A stretch of DNA of 64,000 bases from Agaricus subrufescens (Eukaryota > Basidiomycota > Agaricomycetes > Agaricales > Agaricaceae): the NCBI GenBank assembly GCA_029945375.1, contig CM057061.1, positions 558,001 to 622,000 of the forward strand, written 5' to 3'. This document shows, in pieces, positions 22,322-33,387 of the stretch. The translations under genes and the position numbers were made by a program. The notes under the pieces are model-generated. The model was not told where the DNA came from. It ran no database searches and was given only the letters and a program-made list of their open reading frames with translations. Each line of letters starts with the position of its first letter. The stretch's first letter is position 1.

Positions 22322-23893
22322 ATGTCAGGCGATGACCAAATGCGAGACGAGATAGCGCGCTTGACTGGTATGTTGTTGGGCCTTGTTTCTCCTGTGTGGA
22401 CTTTGGTATCTGATAGCCTGGTTGATAGCAACAATTAATCAACATAAAAATGGTCAGGCTGGTTCCTCCTCGCAAGGCTATTACAACTACGGTTACAACA
22501 GCGGCTACAACCCTGGATACGGCTACAGAGGGCGAGGACGCGGACGCGGTGGTGCTGTAGCGGGTCCACATAAGCAATATGTGAGACCAGGGCTAAACAA
22601 TAATGCAACGAGTGTAAGTAATAAGGGAAAGGAGAATGCCGGCACTTTCGACTCTTCTTCAAGCGCTACCGGTATTGGAAGCGGAGAGGAAACAGAGGAT
22701 GCTGCTGGAGGAAGAAAGGAAGTCATGATTGGCGGTGTGGCGTTTGAAGCTAACCACCGATCACTAGTACGAAAGGATTGTGAGTATCTAGCTGCCCGAG
22801 GTTGTTTTTTGCTTCGTGTCCTGCTCATGATCTTACGTCACGAATGCAGTGGCCAAGTCGAAAGGCAATGTACAGAAAGCTCGACCTCCGGTAACCGGAG
22901 CATTTATTCGAGGTGGACCTCCTGGTCATCGCATGCCTAGATCAAGAATATACAAACCGAAAGGACGGCCTGGACGAAACATGACGCTGGACAATACGAA
23001 TCGGACATATACCCAGTCTGTCATATTTATTTTGATCGCGACACGGATTGTTTTAGGTGTCCTCGCGGATACATCTGCCGCTTGTTGGGTGTATTTGTGG
23101 AGATCTTGGTTTACTAACATACCATTTTCTTTTTACCCCGTTCTGCTTGGGGAATTTATTTAGGTCGAAGAAGGCTACGATCCGGAAAATTGACAAGCCA
23201 TGCTCCAAGTTCACGAAAACAGGTATAGTCTAGGTCTGAATTGACAGTGTAGCCTACTGAGAAGGAGTAGGTACATGCTCAAGAGGGCTGACGTGTCCCT
23301 ATGAACACGACCCAAAGAAGGTTGCCATCTGCTGGAAATTCATGCAGGGGGATTGTCCGCATAGTGCGGACAGGTGCAATTTGTCGCATGAACCGACACC
23401 CGAACGGACACCGCTATGCGTGCACTTCCTGAACCGTGGCCGATGTACAAAAGACGGGTGTCTGTTCCCGCATGTGAATGTAGGCAAAAAGGAGGGAGTC
23501 TGCAAGGATTTCGCGGTGCTGGGGTACTGTGTAAGGGGAGTGAGCTGCGACAAGAACCACGTGCGGGAATGCCCGGAGTTTGAGGAGACAGGGGAATGCA
23601 GGACGCGAGGGTGCAAGTTGCCGCATGTGATCAAGGCCAACGCGAAATGGGCAAATAGGGGAAGGAGCACGGATCAGGACGAGCAAGCTGCCGATCCGAA
23701 GGGAAGCGGAGGGACTGGTGGAGAAGCAGGGAAAGTATTGACCGCCGAGGATGCGCAGCTAGGAGATGAGTACATTTCGCTTATTTTCAATGAAAGCGAA
23801 AGCGAAAGTGAAAGCGAGAGCGAGAGTGGGGGGGACGAGGAGGAAGAGGAGGACAACGAGGAGGACGAGGGGGAGATGGAGGTGCACGGGTAG
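22322..23893 (+). CDS. Five-finger CCCH zinc finger protein, ZC3H3 type
   Basis: Exon 1 (MSGDDQMRDEIARLT) leads into an Arg/Gly/Tyr-rich stretch (GYNPGYGYRGRGRGRGG) and a basic linker. Five CCCH fingers then follow without gaps from about 23196 to 23640: CSKFTKTGTCSRGLTCPYEH, CWKFMQGDC...CNLSH, CVHFLNRGRC...CLFPH, CKDFAVLGYC...CDKNH and CPEFEETGEC...CKLPH. Five tandem fingers with this spacing match ZC3H3, an RNA-binding protein linked to mRNA 3'-end formation, export and decay in the nucleus. The C-terminus is a perfect Ser-Glu run followed by an Asp/Glu block. The SE run is encoded by a GAAAGC-type hexanucleotide array near 23790-23830 that may vary in length between strains. Confidence 0.85.
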
Positions 23894-24036
23894 GACACGG
23901 TACGGTAGCGTTGTATTGTATGTTGGTACTCCAATACAGAGAGTAATTTTATTTTGGGCCAGGAGCAATGCTGAGTGATCCATTCCGTGATCCAGCCAGC
24001 CACGTCAGGGGGCGGCAAAGTCCGCCTCGCACTTAA

Positions 24037-24714
24037 ATGTCTCTCGCCGTGAAACCTCAGCCAGCGCCCCTGCCCCTCCTCCTCGCAGCCATGGCAGACG
24101 AGCCCGCCCCGCCCCGCCCATCGCGCCTCCGCGTCCCCGTCAAGCGCCCGGCCAAGCGCCATGCCCGCTCGGCATCGCAGACGATGCACATGTACTCCAC
24201 CCCTGAGGAGCGCGCCTCCACCTCGTCTGCCCCTTTCCGCGACTCGTCGCCCTCCACCGCCCGCCCGACCATCGAGCAGATAGCCATGGGGCTCCACGTC
24301 TCCCGGACGCCGCATCTGCGTCACTCCAGCCGCTCTTCTCAATCACACCCTCCCATCACACCCTCGGCATCTTTAAAGAATTCTAAGAATTCTACGTCGT
24401 CTACTGCGGTTTCAGAGTCCTCCTCGTCTGCGCTACCATCGATACCTCCGTCTGCGTCCGCGTCAGCCTCCTCGTCGACCATCGCCTCCGCTTCCCTGCA
24501 CCTTGTCTCACCATCCACACCCAAACCCGTGACCCCGCCGTCCAGTAGTACCATTTTGGCCATCAAGCAACATATGGCACGGCTTCTACCGGGGGAGAAA
24601 AGGAGGAGCGTCTCGGCTCCGCAGCTCGTCGCACCAGCCGACGGGGACCAGAAAAAGATGTCACCGCAGAAAGTGGTTCGGTTTGAGTTGCTGAGCAATC
24701 AGGCCTATGCATAA
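24037..24714 (+). CDS. Conserved-looking disordered protein, single exon
   Basis: One uninterrupted frame encodes up to 225 residues. The GC-rich N-terminal half is full of Pro/Arg/Ser (PSRLRVPVKRPAKRHARS). The most structured-looking pieces are TIEQIAMGLHVSRTPHLR near the middle and ILAIKQHMARLLPGEKRRS plus VVRFELLSNQAYA at the C-terminus. I recall the IEQIAMGLHVSRTPHLR type of segment from uncharacterised basidiomycete proteins, so I think it is real. No enzyme or binding domain is recognised. The second Met (24091, MADEPAPPRP) is an equally good start, since it has a better context and the first 18 residues look like filler. Confidence 0.6.
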   Translation: MSLAVKPQPAPLPLLLAAMADEPAPPRPSRLRVPVKRPAKRHARSASQTMHMYSTPEERASTSSAPFRDSSPSTARPTIEQIAMGLHVSRTPHLRHSSRSSQSHPPITPSASLKNSKNSTSSTAVSESSSSALPSIPPSASASASSSTIASASLHLVSPSTPKPVTPPSSSTILAIKQHMARLLPGEKRRSVSAPQLVAPADGDQKKMSPQKVVRFELLSNQAYA

Positions 24715-24933
24715 ATGTGTTCAGTTTATGTGTTGGATATATTTCGTATTTCTCCCTGTGGGTTCTGTATTTCTGCGAGGACGCACTGTAGTACTCCATA
24801 TACCAGACTAGAACTTGTATTTTGTTTGTTTTTTTACACTTATTTTTATTATTGATTCATGCCCCGGCCAATCCGGAACTACACACGTGAATACTTGCAC
24901 AGCTTCCCTCGAGCACCTTGAACAGCAATCGTC

Positions 24934-26920
24934 ATGCCTCCGGTGGAGACTGAGTATTACGACCTCGTAAGCCCTCGTCCAGCGTCCACGCCTTTCTGTT
25001 CACTGTATGCGCTTCGTGCTCTTAGCTAGGCGTCGGCGTCGATGCCGATGACGTCGCCCTCAAAAAGGGCTATCGAAAGGCCGCCATGAAGGTCTGCATC
25101 TCGCTCACTTTTGCTCGCTGCGCCCATCCATGTTTCTGCCCAACAGTATCACCCCGACAAGAACCCGTCTCCCGAGGCAGAGGAAAAGTTCAAGGAAATC
25201 AGGTACTTGCTCCACTTTTGTGTCTTGATAACGCCCTTTGACCACTCCCAACCCGCAGTAAAGCGTACCAGGTGTTGTCTGACTCTGTGTGTCTCCCCCC
25301 CCTCTTGATCCCCTATCTCGCTACCCCGTCTGATGGTCTGTTTACTAGAATCTGAGAGCGGTGTACGACAAAAATGGGAAGAAAATGATGGAGAAAGAGG
25401 GCAATGAGATCAAGATGGAGGATGCTGCGGGTTTCTTTGCCAACATCTTTGGCGGCGATCGCTTTATGGACTATGTCCGTCCCATGTTTACCAGCACTAT
25501 CCATCCATGTCTCATCTTGTTTGCAGATTGGAGAAATCACCATCATGAAGGAAATGACGAATGCTGCCACAAATGCGATGACTGAAGAGGAGAAGGCTGA
25601 AATTGAAAGACAACTCAATCAACAACATAATGGAGGGTCGTCATCTCCACTTCAACATGTCACCAGTGAGCCACATAGCGAGGCACAAGCCTCGACATCC
25701 GCGTCTGGCTCTCCTCCTGTTCCTTCTGAAAGCACGCACCACCAAACCCCCGAAGAGGCCGCACAGGCTCGTGCACAACTCCGTGAAAAGCAGCGTCAAC
25801 AACGTGAAAAGATGCGCCAAGAAGCGGAGGAGCGCCGAAAGGCAATGAAAGAGCGCGTCAAAGATCTTTCACAGAAACTTATTGAAAGACTGCGCCCTTA
25901 CGTTGAAGCAAAGGAACCCGGAGCTCCAAACGATCCAGAGACAAAGGCTTGGTTGGAAAAGATTGGCAAGGAAGCCGAGGATCTCAAGTTGGAGAGCTTT
26001 GGAGTGGAGCTGCTTCACGCGATTGGGCATGTGTACGTTATGAAGGGCACAACATATCTGAAGAGTAAGAAGTTACTTGGAATGTGCGTCCCGCATTTTC
26101 TCCCTGAAGCGTCCCGATTAGACTGATGGTGTTCTCTGTAGACCCGGGTTCTGGTCGAGATTGAAAGAAAAGGGTTCCGTGGCCAAGGATGTCTGGGGGG
26201 TTCTAGGCAGCGCGTAAGTGTCGCCTATCTGTCAATTCTTTCTGATTTCCAAAGCTTATCTGCGCTATCACTCCGCAGTCTAAGCGTGAAAGATGCTCTC
26301 GTGGAGATGGAAAAGATGCAGTCGAAAGGTGAGGTCGATGAGGAAGGACTGAGAGCATTGGAGATGAATATGACGGGCAAGATGCTGCTTGCATCATGGC
26401 GAGGAGCGAGATTCGAAGTGATCCAGGTCCTGAGAGAGGTACGCGAACCGGCGTCAATTCTTCATGCGTCACTAAGCGGTGTCATGTCAACTTACTCAGG
26501 TTGTGGACAACGTGCTCAAAGATTCGTCTGCCTCGGATCATGTATTGCTTAATCGTGCGAAGGTGCGTCCAGACCGCCCGCCTAACACTCGTCTTAACAT
26601 CTGACCATTTGTCAGGGTTTGGTTGAAATGGGAAGACTGTTCAAAAATACACAGCCCGATGAATCTGATGAGGAGCGGAGGGAACTTGAACGGTACGTCA
26701 ATAGCTCTTGGAAAGTCATCTGACAATGACATTTGGTGCGACTGGCAGACTGGTGGCTGAAGCCGCGAAACCCAAACCTAAGCACAGGAGACATGACACT
26801 GCTCGCTCCCCCCAAATCAGCGTCAAGTCGGGGGCTGAATCGCCGAAGGAGACTCCTGCAAATGAAGCCAGGTCATCGAAGGAGTCTCCTGCAGAGGCCA
26901 CAACCGCTAATGCCTCGTAA
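24934..26920 (+). CDS. J-protein with DnaJ-X domain (Caj1/Djp1 type)
   Basis: The start MPPVETEYYDLLGVGVDADD opens directly into a J domain split by three short introns (AMKYHPDKNPSPEAEEKFKEIS); HPD is intact. A linker follows (FFANIFGGDRFMDYIGEITIMKEM), then a highly charged Gln/Arg/Glu coiled-coil segment (about 25770-25870). The X domain comes next (KIGKEAEDLKLESFGVELLHAIG, YLKSKK, GFWSRLKEKG, VLREVVDNVL). This is the order seen in yeast Caj1/Djp1 and related J-proteins, cytosolic Hsp70 cochaperones with roles in peroxisomal and mitochondrial protein delivery. The tail is Lys/Pro/Ser-rich with ESPKETP and SKESPAE repeats. About nine introns are present. Confidence 0.85.
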
Positions 26921-28774
26921 TCCGAGGCTCCGGTGAGGGTTTCTCAAGCTCAAGCTCGATCTTAATGAATATCAGTCGTTTTTCTCCTTTAATACCTGGG
27001 TATTATCTCCCTTTTTTTTTCTCTTACATCTAAACCCTACGTTATACGATAATTCTCTTTTTCGCTATGATCGTCCACTAGCTTTTCCTAGAGACTCTTG
27101 CTCGTATTCGTGCTGCCACTACTCAAACTCATTCTAATCATTTCATGAATTACTTAGACATCCTTACTCTTCTCCTTTTGTGTTGGTTTAATGCTAGAGG
27201 AAAGGCTCGTCTTATTGAGCGTGTACAAAAATGTTGGCGCTCCATTGTTTTTCGTGGGGGGGGTTTTTTTCTATCCCCCACCCTTTTTTTTAGTTGTTTG
27301 CGGGTTTCCTCGCTTGGGTTATTCTTAGGTGGCGGGAATAGCACGGCAACGTAATGATCCACAAGATGTCTTTGGTTTCTCTTTTTTTTTTGTTTTTAGG
27401 TGACTTGACTTCAATCTGGTGAGAAAAAGAAGTGTGGAGGGTTGTGTGTGGGGGAGATAAGTGATAAACGATAGACCCTCAAGTTTGGTAAATGGACATA
27501 TATGTGTTTTGTTGATGATCGATAATAGGTTTCTGAATCTCTATCTCTCTCTTTTCTCATGGTTGATAGATAGTCATCGTGATTCTGGTTTTCTGATAAA
27601 TTGTTCTTTCTATTTTTTTTCTGATTTATGAAAGGAGGGAAATGGGCGGTGTGTGTGTGTGTGATGTAACCATGTCGAGTTACTGATGTTTGAAAATATA
27701 TGTAACTTGGTGAGATCATAGGTTTTTCCCTGAACATTGTGTTTTTGTTACTTCGGCTGCCTATACTTGAAATGACAAAGAGTAAAAGGGTCGTTGGTAA
27801 GGGTGGGAGTGGTTGGAATAGGTTAAGGTTTATGATGGTGATGACGATGATGATGATGGTGATGTGTTACTTACTATATGTTGCCATTGCGTACCCGCAC
27901 AGTCCCCCGGTTAAAGTTGGGTTGGGATTTTAGCTCCAAACCGTGACCCACGGTTATGAATACCGTGCAACTGAGTGGGGAAAAACCCTTAAACTGCATA
28001 TCAGTAAGCGTTTTCTCTCTTCTTGGGTCAGTAGATCCGGACTATCAGCTTCTCACACATCTTTTTTGAGTTTTTCCCTTTCCAGTGCATTTCGACTTTT
28101 TTTACTCGTTTCCTGTTGGCTCCTCCACCTTTTGCAAGGTAAATAACATATAAAAAAAAAATAAACTGGGATATACACACACGCCGCGGCCTTTTTTCAA
28201 GCCCGATTTTTTTTTTTTATATGAATAAGTAACCGTGCAAGTCGGGATTACATTTCGCTGCGTAATTTCTCAGTTTGCGCCGGTGGGGTTAACCACTTTG
28301 CACTTGACTCATACTCATCACCGAAGCGTCCTACGCAGAATAATTCAATGTGTATGCGATGATGTGATATATTCGTGGTAGGTCAGTCATATAACGAAAA
28401 CAATATACACTGTTGTACACAACAATTTGTTTTTTTTTTCAAAGGAAAAAAAAAAAACCGAGTATTGTCCCCTCAAAACATGTAGGGTATCCATCAAACT
28501 ATATAGAATATAGTTTTTTGCCAGCACAAAAAAACAGAGATACCCCAAAAGAAAAGGAAAAAAATGGGAGAGAGGTTCACTCCATCTCTTAAACGAGATA
28601 CGGGAGTTTAAATGCTGCATACAGCCAACTACACAAAGAAAGAAAGAAAGAACAGAAAACCAGGTGAAGCATGTACTCCCCCTTTTTTTCTTTCCAATGA
28701 ATCGAGTGAAAAGTGCATGGAGTTTTAAGTTAGGCAGGTCTCGTCACGTATTGCTTTTGAAAGGCGTGCATTCC
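26921..28774. other. 1.85 kb intergenic region, low complexity
   Basis: This region is AT-rich, with many homopolymer runs on both strands (T runs near 27280, 27385, 28210 and 28430; A runs near 28155 and 28450) and a GAT/GGT-type short repeat around 27830-27865. Small frames here have no recognisable domain and are broken by the same runs. It lies between two convergent genes, so it probably contains two 3' untranslated regions. No RNA gene or element was identified. Confidence 0.55.
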
Positions 28775-31098
28775 TTAATCTTCCGGAGAGTTTTTCCAAG
28801 ACTCAAAGGCTCCTTTCACCTGATGGCACACGATGATCAACGTTCGAATTTGGTTTTTTTTTTTTCATATCACTTACCTCGGCACAGAATGCAGCGTCGG
28901 CAACGACTCTAAATCCAGTCATGGCCAAGCCCTTGGTAATAGTCATAGTGGCCTCATGAGCCTCCTCGGTGGCAGCAGTTTTGGCAAATGCAGGTGTGTG
29001 ATTGCCTCCTCGCGGTACTGTCGGAATGGCTGTGTTCGCCGCATAGAAAAAAAAATTTTCAGTCAGCAAAAATTTTTATGGCATGCGTAATAATGCAGAG
29101 GGAGGTGAATCCCGTGGAGAAAGGATATTACAACTCACAATAGCTGGGATGTAGTGCGGGCATGGCTATAGGGGAAGTTATTAGCTCTGTATTGAGCGGA
29201 CGAGTAGGAGATCGGATATTACCATAAGTAACATTTCCCTAAGATCCGAATTTTAAGTCAAAGCTTGCAAAAGACCTAAAAGGCGTTACTCACGAAATCA
29301 GTCGAAGCGGAGGTTGAAGTATTACTGGTCGTCATGCCAAATTGCGAACCAATAACGTTCACAAAATCTCGAGCTGTTATTCGGCCTCGGTCACAAGCTC
29401 AAAGAAAGTTGCTTTTTTACATACCGAGGGCTTCGTTCTGGTGTAGTTCATAGTATGGGGTTTCGACGCGTAAGGATATCTTGCATGACGTTGCAAGTGC
29501 AGCGGCCCTGTCAGGAACAGATTAAGCAATCAATGTCTCTGAAACAACAAAGAGGTCGGCACGAACTCGAGACAATTTTTGACCCTTTCCACAAAAGAGA
29601 GGAGTTCCTTGGACGTCGGGGCACGCACGAGCCAGAGCATTCGGGCATGGTCAGGTATGACTACGGGAAGTGATCAGGTTCGTCTAATCTTATTCGGCCG
29701 GGGAAAACGCATCCTTACTATTTGCAACCCAATTTACTCCTTGCAGTACACCGTGGACTCGATGATCAGGTTTCATTTGCTGGCGTAAGACGGATACACC
29801 TGAATAAGCGAGGTGTGCGGCGTCCTGTGCATTTGTTCCTTCCCTAGTGCAATCCACGGAATTACGGCGGTGGAGAGGAGCATCAGAAAGAAATGGGAAA
29901 GGGATAGTCCTCGGAATGAGCGGCAGTTTCCAAGGTGTGCGTAAAAAAACTCACCATGGAGCTGCACCGGCATGCGCACTAGGGCCCAACGATCGTATGA
30001 ATTCAGATTCCGACCACGTTGCAATAGCGATAAAGTAGGAGGATTGCGAATAAGCGAGATGGAGAATGAGTGTGATGATCAATATGCGTTTGGACTGTTT
30101 GAGTTTTACCTGTGGCCAAAATACTCGACATGGATTTCTTGCATCGCCGTTGTTGAGCCTACGCTGCTGGAATTTGGGGGTCCTGCGGATGGGTGACACC
30201 TGGACATGGCGATGATGAATGAAAAGAATCAAGGAGGTAGGGCGATGAGATGCGGAAAGGAAGAATTCACATACATGATACAGGCATCGAAACCCTTGTA
30301 TGCGCCTCGCTCTAAAAGGATCACCTTTCCACCGCCTCCTTCTTCCGCTGGAGACAAGGACGACGGAGGTTGAGAGACCGCGGAATGAAGGACAAAATTG
30401 ATACGGACCTGGAGTGCCCAGGAGGACGACTTTGCCTGGGACATTGTGTGCCTGTAGCGCGGCCCTGATAGCCAAGGCTACACCGACGCCACTGACGGCG
30501 ATGAGGTTGTGGCCACAGGCATGGCCCATGCCGGGGAGGGCATCCATCTCTGAGTTGACGCCGATGGTTCGGCCACCCTTTCGGTGCTGGAACTCTGCTC
30601 GCCAGGCAGTGTCCAAACCAAGGTAATGGCGTGTGACGCGAAAGCCATTTTTCTCCATGAAAGCGGTGAGGACGTCATGCGCATGCCTAGGCTGACGTGA
30701 GTGGGTGGTACTGGTGGAGACACGGATCGGACGCACCTTTCCTGGAAAGCAAGCTCGGGATGGTCTGGAGGGGATTCTCAGCAACGGAGCCTAAGTGTAA
30801 GGAGGAGTGTCTGACCGTGTATGGAGAGGCTGAGCTCGCGCAGAGGAGCGTCGAGGGCATCGATGCATTCCTCGACGGTCCTGAGGACATCGGGGGAGGA
30901 GGAGTCGGGGCAGAGCTCGGAGTACCGCGGCAGGGGATCGACGGGGAGGACGGTGGCCTCGTCGGTGTCGAAGGAGAAGTCGCAGCAGGGGATCTTGCGG
31001 TAGGTGATGGGGGTGGGCGCGGGGCGGGGCGCGGGGGCGGGTCTCTGGCAGGAAAAGAGGGCCGCAAAGCAGCTGGTGAGGATGTTGCTGGGAGCCAT
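28775..31098 (-). CDS. M20-family amidohydrolase (PM20D2-like)
   Basis: Spliced, this gives a complete M20 metallohydrolase. Residues about 85-100 read HPELAFQE. The metal-site block MDALPGMGHACGHN, the catalytic glutamates in AEEGGGGK, the CHPS ligand segment, GHSAHAGAAPWEG, NIIPDHARM and GGNHTP follow in the family order. MDALPGMGHACGHNLI is closest to PM20D2 (a dipeptidase acting on beta-alanyl and related dipeptides) and AbgB-type proteins. The start is the Met of MAPSNILTSC; the first 80 residues are a Pro-rich extension. About ten introns are present, with two of 80-160 nt being the longest in the gene. The final exon (VKGAFESWKNSPED) follows a poly-T-interrupted intron. It probably cleaves amide-linked amino acids in the cytosol; substrate unknown. 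Confidence 0.85.
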
Positions 31099-31241
31099 GA
31101 GAGCAGGCAGACATGGGCAGATGCATTTTGTAGACAATCTGGGTGATCTCATGGATCTGGCTGAGTGCAGGTCCAGCAAGATCAGGATCGCCCGCGAGAT
31201 TGGGTTGCAGCAGGGATCTCTGTTCACGATTGCTTATTACA

Positions 31242-32364
31242 TCACTCGAACAGCCGTTTCCACAGGCCTCCCGCCTTCTTGTACTCGTCCCGCCCCGCCA
31301 GCCCCACCACCACCGCCCCGCTCCGCGTCGTCACCTCGCACAGCTCGTCCAGCGCGTCCCCCCCAGTCGTCACCATCTTCTCCCGGTCCGTCGCCTTCAG
31401 CACCCGCATGTGCGACGCAAAGCAGGGCAGGAACCGGATCGCGCCTTTCACGCTCTCCACCCTCACGACCCCCGAGTACGTCGCCGGCACAAACACGATC
31501 ACGTCCCCTGTGCAGTCGAGTTATGGGAATCGTCAGCGTTCATCGTTATCGCATAGAAAGTGGATCAGAAGATGTCGTGACATCTGACATCCATGCAACC
31601 CGGAAAACCGCAAATAATATCGCTGTTACTCACCCGAGCGCGAGAAGACTTCCAATCCCATGCACCCTCGTTCTGGTGTCGTCCCCCCGGGCGCCCTTGC
31701 GACTCGCGGCAGCTAGATATCATACGCGTCAATATATCTTCGCTGACGTCTCTCATACCCGTGATGGCCGTGGAATGCCATCCAAAAGTCAAAAAGCTAT
31801 CAACGCACGCTTAAGGAACGTGGAAAGCTTTTCCAACTTGGTGGTGGCGTTCTCCGGTCCCAGAATGGACTGACTGCACTCACCAAGGTGATCTCAATCT
31901 TGCCACTCCTACTCCCCACGAGTACCTCGGCTCTTTCTCCCTTGGCGCCTGGTATGCTGTCTAGCTGCAGCTTCATATTTCCGCTCCTTGTTTGGAAGCT
32001 TGCATGCGGCGAGCCTACTTTCTTGCTGTTTCTTCCCTTCCTCTTCCCATATCTTATCTTGGGTACGTCGCCAATCACCGGTGCCGAGGGATCAATGCGG
32101 AAAGTGCCTGCAAATCGAATTGACATTCTGTGCCTCTCGATGTTTTGGCGCCCAGACTGACCTTCGATACCCTCACTCTTCGAGCCTAGGTGGATTTGGG
32201 TCACCGTCGCAGTCGGCAGGACCACCTCATCGGGCTTGGAGCTAGAGGGAGCGTTCACCAACGAATAAGGGGGCGGGTCCACTGGTTTCTACGAAACGTT
32301 AATTGACCTGGGTGTTGCTTCCACTGGCGACTACACTGACCTCGGGTGAAGTGGTAGTAGTCAT
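31242..32364 (-). CDS. DUF7330-like basidiomycete protein
   Basis: Four exons join in frame. A short first exon (MTTTTSPE) and a second carrying PPPYSLV lead into GTFRIDPSAP. The VGSRSGKIEITL strand, GLEVFSRSGDVIVFVPATYSG and a final LCEVTTRSGAVVVGLAGR repeat follow. The repeated S-R/K-S-G-x-[I/V]-x-[V/I] strand pattern, with a PPPY motif near the N-terminus, resembles the DUF7330 family that is expanded in mushroom-forming fungi. No catalytic residues can be named and the function is unknown. It is likely cytosolic, as no signal peptide or membrane segment is visible. The last exon is distinctly GC-rich compared with the second. It is in tandem with the M20 gene, 143 bp upstream. Confidence 0.72.
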
Positions 32365-32505
32365 TCTCTGAAGGATCATAGCAACGCATATACAACTTTA
32401 TGTTCGTATATGTATCTACGCAAGACGCTGCGGATTGCTGCGATCAGCGCCTGCACAGCCCCGACCTCTCTGGAGCTAACCATACGATGTCGTTGAAGCA
32501 TAGAT

Positions 32506-32606
32506 ACCCTGACCGACGATTGAACTCGGGACCTCCTTCACAAATCGGTCGAGCACAGGTTGGGAACGGTAGAGTGTCTCGAACGAGGAATCATGCTATT
32601 ATACTG
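32506..32606 (-). pseudogene. Degenerate tRNA-Pro copy
   Basis: The segment aligns along its whole length with the intact tRNA-Pro gene 520 bp to the right. The T-arm region (TTGAACTCGGGACCTCCT against TTGAACCCGGGACCTCCT) and the anticodon 5' side (CGAACGAGGAATCAT, identical) are best preserved. The intron-like middle has diverged. The acceptor stem no longer pairs and the B box is damaged, so it is probably not a working tRNA. Confidence 0.7.
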
Positions 32607-33115
32607 AACGAGAACTTTTGTATGAAAACACTTGTATCATAAGGACGCATTGATCAACTATCCTAATTCTCTTGCGTTGAAGAGTCGTTGAGCTTTGTGC
32701 CCACCGACTGCGCTTTGCTTATCTTGTGGCGGAAGCTTCAAGCACACTTTTCATTTCGTCGTGTCAACACAGCCAATGGAAATGAATTGTTTCAAACACT
32801 ATTGGACATCGGCAATTGATATTGTATAGGGCCCTGAGGAGTTCATTATCAATTAGCTGTGATTCGTTCGGTGCTGAAATTTAAGTATGTAGATCCGCGA
32901 CTTGAGAAGCATCCGAGTCTCCAAGGGTGTCAGTGCTTTGATTGTGGCAGTAAATGAAAGGCCAATGAATCTTCCATACCTCCCAATCTGAGTACACTTT
33001 GAACACAGCCAATTTCATAGAAGCTGGTGTGACAGCCACTCTATAGAATGTCCGCGTTTCACGGTAAACGTTCGTCCGCCTGCGCAGTAAAAAGTCAGCA
33101 GCGAGGATCAAAAAC
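32607..33115. other. Intergenic spacer between the tRNA relic and tRNA-Pro
   Basis: There is no coding signal. Small frames on the minus strand (32881-33117) have no recognisable domain. It may carry the downstream flank of the tRNA gene and 5' flank of the DUF7330-like gene. Confidence 0.5.
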
Positions 33116-33124
33116 AAAAGAAAA
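33116..33124 (-). terminator. RNA polymerase III terminator of tRNA-Pro
   Basis: Immediately after the tRNA 3' end, the minus strand reads TTTT, C, TTTT. This is the usual run of four or more T residues that stops polymerase III, with a backup run. Confidence 0.8.
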
Positions 33125-33227
33125 GGGCCTGACCGGGAATTGAACCCGGGACCTCCTCGATTAAAGATCTGGAACGATCTGGACTGAACTGCCCGAACGA
33201 GGAATCATACTACTAGACCATCAGGCC
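33125..33227 (-). tRNA. tRNA-Pro (anticodon CGG) with an intron
   Basis: On the minus strand, GGCCTGA and TCAGGCC form a 7-bp acceptor stem. The A box TGGTCTAGTAG and B box GGTTCAATTCC are both intact. The anticodon arm CCTCG-TTCGGGC...CGAGG is interrupted by about 30 nt after the anticodon, the canonical intron position in nuclear tRNAs. Removal of the intron restores a normal cloverleaf with CGG, which reads proline CCG codons. It lies 160 bp from the TOR B start codon, divergently oriented. Confidence 0.92.
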
Positions 33228-33387
33228 GATGGCTGAGAAACCTACAGCAATTTATGACTCAACATGGGGATACTGCATCATGGTCGATGCCGTCATTACA
33301 TACCCTCAGGTGCTCAAGCAACCCCCATCTCTTTCCTTCAACATTCTTCATTTCTAGACTTACCCTAGAGGCAGAAGCTAATCAGTT

